NCBI GenBank assembly: GCA_045634345.1
Contig: JAZRAB010000102.1
Span: forward strand, 1-16,080
DNA from: Flemingiibacterium sp045634345
GTDB lineage: Bacteria; Bacillota; Clostridia; Oscillospirales; CAG-272
Reading direction: 5' to 3'
DNA length: 16,080 nt
Positions 13,323-16,080 of this stretch are shown one piece after another. The notes beneath the pieces were generated by a model. The model ran no database searches and was not told where the DNA came from. It was given only the letters and a program-made list of their open reading frames with translations. Positions within the stretch are counted from its first letter, which is position 1, and each line of letters starts with the position of its first letter. Position numbers and translations under genes: made by a program.

Positions 13323-14679
13323 ATCTCTTATCTATACTCTTATACTCTCTTTCATCGCGCACGCTCACATATGCAGGACGGATAATTTTTCCGGCGTTCT
13401 GTATTTCTTCTATACGGTGAGCACTCCAACCGGCAATGCGGGATATCGCAAAGAGAGGAGTATACAGCTCATACGGAAGCTCAAGCATGCGGTAAATGAG
13501 TCCGGAATAAAAGTCAACATTCATGCTTACGCCCTTGTACATACGACGTTTTTCGGCGATAATTTCGGGCGCGAGGCGTGCGACGGTTTCATAAAGCCCA
13601 AATTCTTCGCTGTATCCTTTTTCGAGAGCAAGCTCTTTTGCGCAACCTTTAAGAATATCCGCACGTGGGTCGGATTTTGAATATACGGCGTGACCCATGC
13701 CGTATATGAGCCCTGCGTTGTCAAACGCTTTTTTATCGAGAAGGCGAACAAGATAGTCACGGATAGAGGATTCACTGTCAATATTACAGTTCATCTTAAG
13801 GTCGTCAAACATACGCACCACCTTGACATTTGCTCCACCGTGTCGGGGACCCTTCAGTGCGCCGAGTGCTGCTGCGGTAGCCGAATATGTGTCAGTGCCC
13901 GACGATGTGACAACGTGCATTGTAAATGACGAATTATTGCCCCCACCGTGCTCGGCGTGAAGCACGAGCGAGAGATCGAGTATTTTTGCTTCAAGCGGTG
14001 AAAATTCTCCGTTCTCACGAAGTATTCCCAGTATACATTCTGCAGTGGAATATTCGCGTTTCGGAGGATGAATAAAGAGCGATTTGCCGAGATGATAGTG
14101 CTGGTACGACTGATATCCGTACACCGCCAAAAGCGGAAAAACTGCAGTAAGCTGCAGGCATTGTCGCAGGACGTTGGCGGTTGAGATGTCATCAGGATTG
14201 TCATCATATGCATATAGCGCAAGTACAGAACGCGAAAGTATGTTCATCATATCACGCCCCGGCGCTTTCAGGATCATATCACGCACAAACGATGTCGGAA
14301 GCGAGCGATAGTCGGTTAGCAGCTCTCTGAAATCGGCAAGCTCTTCGCTTGTAGGCAATTCGGAAAAAAGAAGCAAATAGAGTATTTCCTCAAATCCGAA
14401 ATGCTCTGAAGCGGAAAATCCGGCAACAAGATCGCGCACATTGTATCCGCGGTAGGACAGCTCGCCCTCGCAAGGAACGGCAGTACCGTCAGGTGCAATT
14501 TCTTTGGCTTTTATGCGTGAGATTTCGGTAAGGCCGGTAACGACGCCATTTCCGTTCATGTCGCGCAGTCCGCGAAAAACATGGTGCTCGCTATACATTT
14601 CAGGCGAGATATGATTACCCGTGTCGGATCTTTCGGCGAGCTTTCTTATATATGGTGTTATGTCAGAAAAATTTTGCAT
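13321..14679 (-). CDS. gltA: Citrate synthase
   Basis: Condenses oxaloacetate and acetyl-CoA to citrate in the cytoplasm. At 452 residues it resembles the citrate/methylcitrate synthases of Clostridia, which have an N-terminal extension of about 40 residues. The catalytic triad is visible: His244 in LHAEHGGGNNSSF, His280 in KGPRHGGAN and Asp389 in NVDFYSGLIY. Supporting residues are GMGHAVYSKSDPRA (His330, Arg339) and SRIAGWSAHRIEE (Arg414). AGGAGG lies 9 bases before the ATG. No aconitase or isocitrate dehydrogenase gene lies beside it, so it probably feeds glutamate synthesis as a stand-alone gene. A relaxed or methylcitrate activity cannot be excluded from sequence. No clear promoter was found in its leader, which contains a long inverted repeat. 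Confidence 0.93.
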   Translation of the reverse strand: MQNFSDITPYIRKLAERSDTGNHISPEMYSEHHVFRGLRDMNGNGVVTGLTEISRIKAKEIAPDGTAVPCEGELSYRGYNVRDLVAGFSASEHFGFEEILYLLLFSELPTSEELADFRELLTDYRSLPTSFVRDMILKAPGRDMMNILSRSVLALYAYDDNPDDISTANVLRQCLQLTAVFPLLAVYGYQSYQHYHLGKSLFIHPPKREYSTAECILGILRENGEFSPLEAKILDLSLVLHAEHGGGNNSSFTMHVVTSSGTDTYSATAAALGALKGPRHGGANVKVVRMFDDLKMNCNIDSESSIRDYLVRLLDKKAFDNAGLIYGMGHAVYSKSDPRADILKGCAKELALEKGYSEEFGLYETVARLAPEIIAEKRRMYKGVSMNVDFYSGLIYRMLELPYELYTPLFAISRIAGWSAHRIEEIQNAGKIIRPAYVSVRDEREYKSIDKR

Positions 14680-14780
14680 TTTTATTAACCTCCTATTGTG
14701 GGGGATTTATAATAAGTATATCAAGTTAATGTGATAAAAAATATACTGATTTTGTAAAAATTTTTCTATGGTATGTAGTA

Positions 14781-14839
14781 TTTTGTAAATTTGAGTTTGT
14801 CAGAGCAATAAACTCCCCGACAAACTCCAATTTACAAAA
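14781..14839. repeat. Long inverted repeat upstream of citrate synthase
   Basis: Two 21-base arms (14781-14801 and 14819-14839) match at 20 positions around a 17-base loop. The loop also holds AAACTC (14810-14815), which can pair with GAGTTT (14793-14798) in competition with the far arm, so two exclusive folds exist. The right arm overlaps the T-tract of the NagB-like gene's terminator. It could be an RNA switch in the citrate synthase leader, a DNA cruciform or a small transposon remnant; none is proven. Confidence 0.55.
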
Positions 14840-14873
14840 ATGAACTGTCTGCATTGATATGCAGACAGTTCAT
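14836..14873 (-). terminator. Intrinsic terminator of the NagB-like gene (minus strand)
   Basis: A perfect 14-bp stem, ATGAACTGTCTGCA (14840-14853) with its complement at 14860-14873, around a 6-base loop, runs into TTTTT on the minus strand (14840-14836). It starts 17 bases after the stop codon of the minus-strand NagB-like gene. Confidence 0.9.
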
Positions 14874-14890
14874 AAATAGTAGGTGTAAAA

Positions 14891-15862
14891 TTAATATCCA
14901 ACAGTTTCCATTACGCCAAAGGGCTGCGCAATAGCCGGAGAAATGTAAATATCAGTCGGCATTGTCTGGAAAATCGAGCCGGGAACATAAGGAGTTACCG
15001 GACCGTGAGTGATAAGACGCGATGTCATGCGCTGCCAAGAGGAGAAGGTGCCGCAAGTGGTAAGACCGTGCTGTTCAACACGCTTCTTAGCATGAAGTAC
15101 ATCACGAGGACCAACAGTTGCAGCCTTAGGAGGAACCCATCCGCAAGCACCGGACTGTCCGAACACGCCGTGAAGTGAATTTTGTGCGATAGTAAGCGGA
15201 TGCAGGGTGACGATCTGTGCGGGCTGCTGGAGATACTCATCAAGCTCAGCCTGCGAATTAAAACGGTCTCCTTCTATATGTACAAGCTCGGGGCAGGGAT
15301 CGATAAATGCAATGTGACCTGCCCAACCGGGGCCAGCAGTAAAATAGTCGATACCGCCGTCGGTCTTTTCATCAATAAGATCGGAATAATAGGATATATT
15401 CTTAGTTGTGGGGTAAAGTACATTTTCTTCGAGCGGACGAAGCTCAGGATCAATCTTTTCAATGAAGTATTTCATGAAGGAATATATAAATCCCGAACGG
15501 TATGTAAGCGGAGCGATGTTGCCATCCTCATCTGCCCATTCATCCATGGTAACGAAAACACAATTCTTGCAGCTGATGCGGTTACGGTTAATAAGCTCCG
15601 CAAGCGGCATGTGTGAATTGGGGTTAGGATTACCGAAAATAGTCGAGAACTTCTTGTTCTGCTCAAACGATTCCTTGATGCCCATGAATTTTTCAGCAGT
15701 AGTCACCGCGTCAAAGTTCTCAAGAACCTTGATATGTACATCGGGATTTGGATGCTGTTCAATTTCTTCAATAGTCATTTTCGAGAGCCTGTCCATCACC
15801 TCTTTGTCCTTAAAAGGAACCCAGTCCTGAGGTGTGAATTTGAAGGTGTCATTGGTGCTCAT
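14891..15862 (-). CDS. Divergent glucosamine-6-phosphate deaminase/isomerase-like protein (NagB fold)
   Basis: A 323-residue protein of the NagB/RpiA-like sugar-phosphate isomerase superfamily, longer than NagB (about 240-270) by an N-terminal stretch. Recognisable segments are VFVTMDEWADEDGN (102-115; Asp107 matches the general base Asp72 of NagB), GPGWAGHIAFIDP (177-189; NagB GxGxDGHIAFNEP) and PGSIFQT (294-300; NagB PASILQ). His183 is kept, but the ring-opening-site Asp141 is Ala181 and Glu148 is Asp188. It is therefore unlikely to be an ordinary GlcN6P deaminase and may isomerise another phosphorylated sugar. AAGGAG lies 8 bases before the ATG. It is a single-gene unit with its own promoter and terminator. 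Confidence 0.72.
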   Translation of the reverse strand: MSTNDTFKFTPQDWVPFKDKEVMDRLSKMTIEEIEQHPNPDVHIKVLENFDAVTTAEKFMGIKESFEQNKKFSTIFGNPNPNSHMPLAELINRNRISCKNCVFVTMDEWADEDGNIAPLTYRSGFIYSFMKYFIEKIDPELRPLEENVLYPTTKNISYYSDLIDEKTDGGIDYFTAGPGWAGHIAFIDPCPELVHIEGDRFNSQAELDEYLQQPAQIVTLHPLTIAQNSLHGVFGQSGACGWVPPKAATVGPRDVLHAKKRVEQHGLTTCGTFSSWQRMTSRLITHGPVTPYVPGSIFQTMPTDIYISPAIAQPFGVMETVGY

Positions 15863-15912
15863 TATTATTTCTCCTTATTTTTATAATTGCCGCAAATTTT
15901 ACGGTCACATGT

Positions 15913-15942
15913 ATTATATCATATAATACAGCGGAATGTCAA
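15913..15942 (-). promoter_or_regulatory. Promoter of the NagB-like gene (minus strand)
   Basis: On the minus strand TTGACA (15942-15937), an 18-base spacer and TATAAT (15918-15913) preceded by TGA, an extended -10. The leader is about 45 bases. Both boxes match consensus, so basal expression should be strong. Confidence 0.8.
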
Positions 15943-16013
15943 TGAATTTTTGCAAAAACTAGTAGATTAATCGCCACTGATTATCAAAGCTGGTAAATTC
16001 ACATTTGCACATA

Positions 16014-16052
16014 AAAACGGTGCATCTTACCCGACGCACCGTTTTGTTTTTT
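16014..16052. terminator. Terminator near the right edge, functional on both strands
   Basis: AAAACGGTGC (16014-16023) pairs perfectly with GCACCGTTTT (16036-16045) around a 12-base loop. Ts follow on both strands (TTTTGTTTTTT on plus, TTTTTA on minus). No plus-strand gene ends before it, so it most likely ends a minus-strand gene entering from the right. Confidence 0.75.
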
Positions 16053-16070
16053 GTTATAGATTGCGAAAAT

Positions 16071-16080
16071 TTAGAATCTG
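16071..16080 (-). CDS. Possible C-terminal end of a minus-strand gene (partial)
   Basis: TTA at 16071-16073 reads TAA on the minus strand, preceded by codons for Arg-Phe. It lies 26 bases before the terminator at 16014-16045, a normal distance for a gene end. Ten bases cannot identify a product or confirm the frame. Confidence 0.2.

Noticed and set aside
1..16080. tRNA, rRNA, CRISPR arrays, intact transposons, phage genes
   Set aside because: I saw no tRNA cloverleaf, rRNA-like stretch, spaced repeat array, transposase or integrase reading frame in either strand.

Overview
The window looks like chromosome of an anaerobic Firmicute of class Clostridia, probably an uncultured gut or rumen relative of the Oscillospirales. 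The evidence is the rpsO-pnp start, strong GGAGG-type ribosome binding sites, sigma-A promoters close to TTGACA-N17-TATAAT, compact intrinsic terminators, and Clostridia-like versions of citrate synthase, VanY and the NAT_N/GNAT_C protein. The assignment is inferred from sequence style and is not a database result. There is no rRNA, tRNA, CRISPR array or intact mobile element.

Layout. Bases 1-2406 are housekeeping: the end of rpsO, a leader with two hairpins, pnp and a terminator. A membrane-anchored VanY-type D,D-carboxypeptidase follows (2438-3619), ending in a hairpin that resembles an IS3/IS150-type insertion sequence end. Bases 3818-7928 form a regulated unit: a ROK repressor with a perfect consensus promoter, then a cytoplasmic neutral-ceramidase-like protein and a DegT/DnrJ-type aminotransferase under a second promoter that carries 19-base direct repeats. 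Bases 7980-9306 are a self-contained madLM malonate-transporter pair. Bases 9309-10391 hold a GNAT acetyltransferase, a possible 55-codon ORF and a 79-residue protein of unknown function, and end in a shared two-way terminator.

From 10396 most genes are on the minus strand: an AraC regulator behind a TIM-barrel protein of unknown function, whose promoter diverges from that of a NAT_N/GNAT_C acyltransferase-like gene (12373-13281, plus strand). These are followed by a stand-alone citrate synthase and a divergent NagB-like sugar-phosphate isomerase. The right edge shows a terminator and perhaps the last codons of another minus-strand gene.

How they may work together. Several genes between 3.8 and 15.9 kb point to uptake and turnover of carboxylated or N-acylated, sugar-like compounds: ROK and AraC sensors, an amidase-fold hydrolase, a sugar-type aminotransferase, acyltransferases, a malonate-type transporter and a NagB-fold isomerase. 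This link is inference. Three of the enzymes have changes at normally conserved active-site positions (ceramidase-like Ser to Ala; NagB-like Asp to Ala and Glu to Asp; DegT phosphate-loop Thr to Lys), so their substrates probably differ from the family names. No intergenic stretch exceeds 300 bases.
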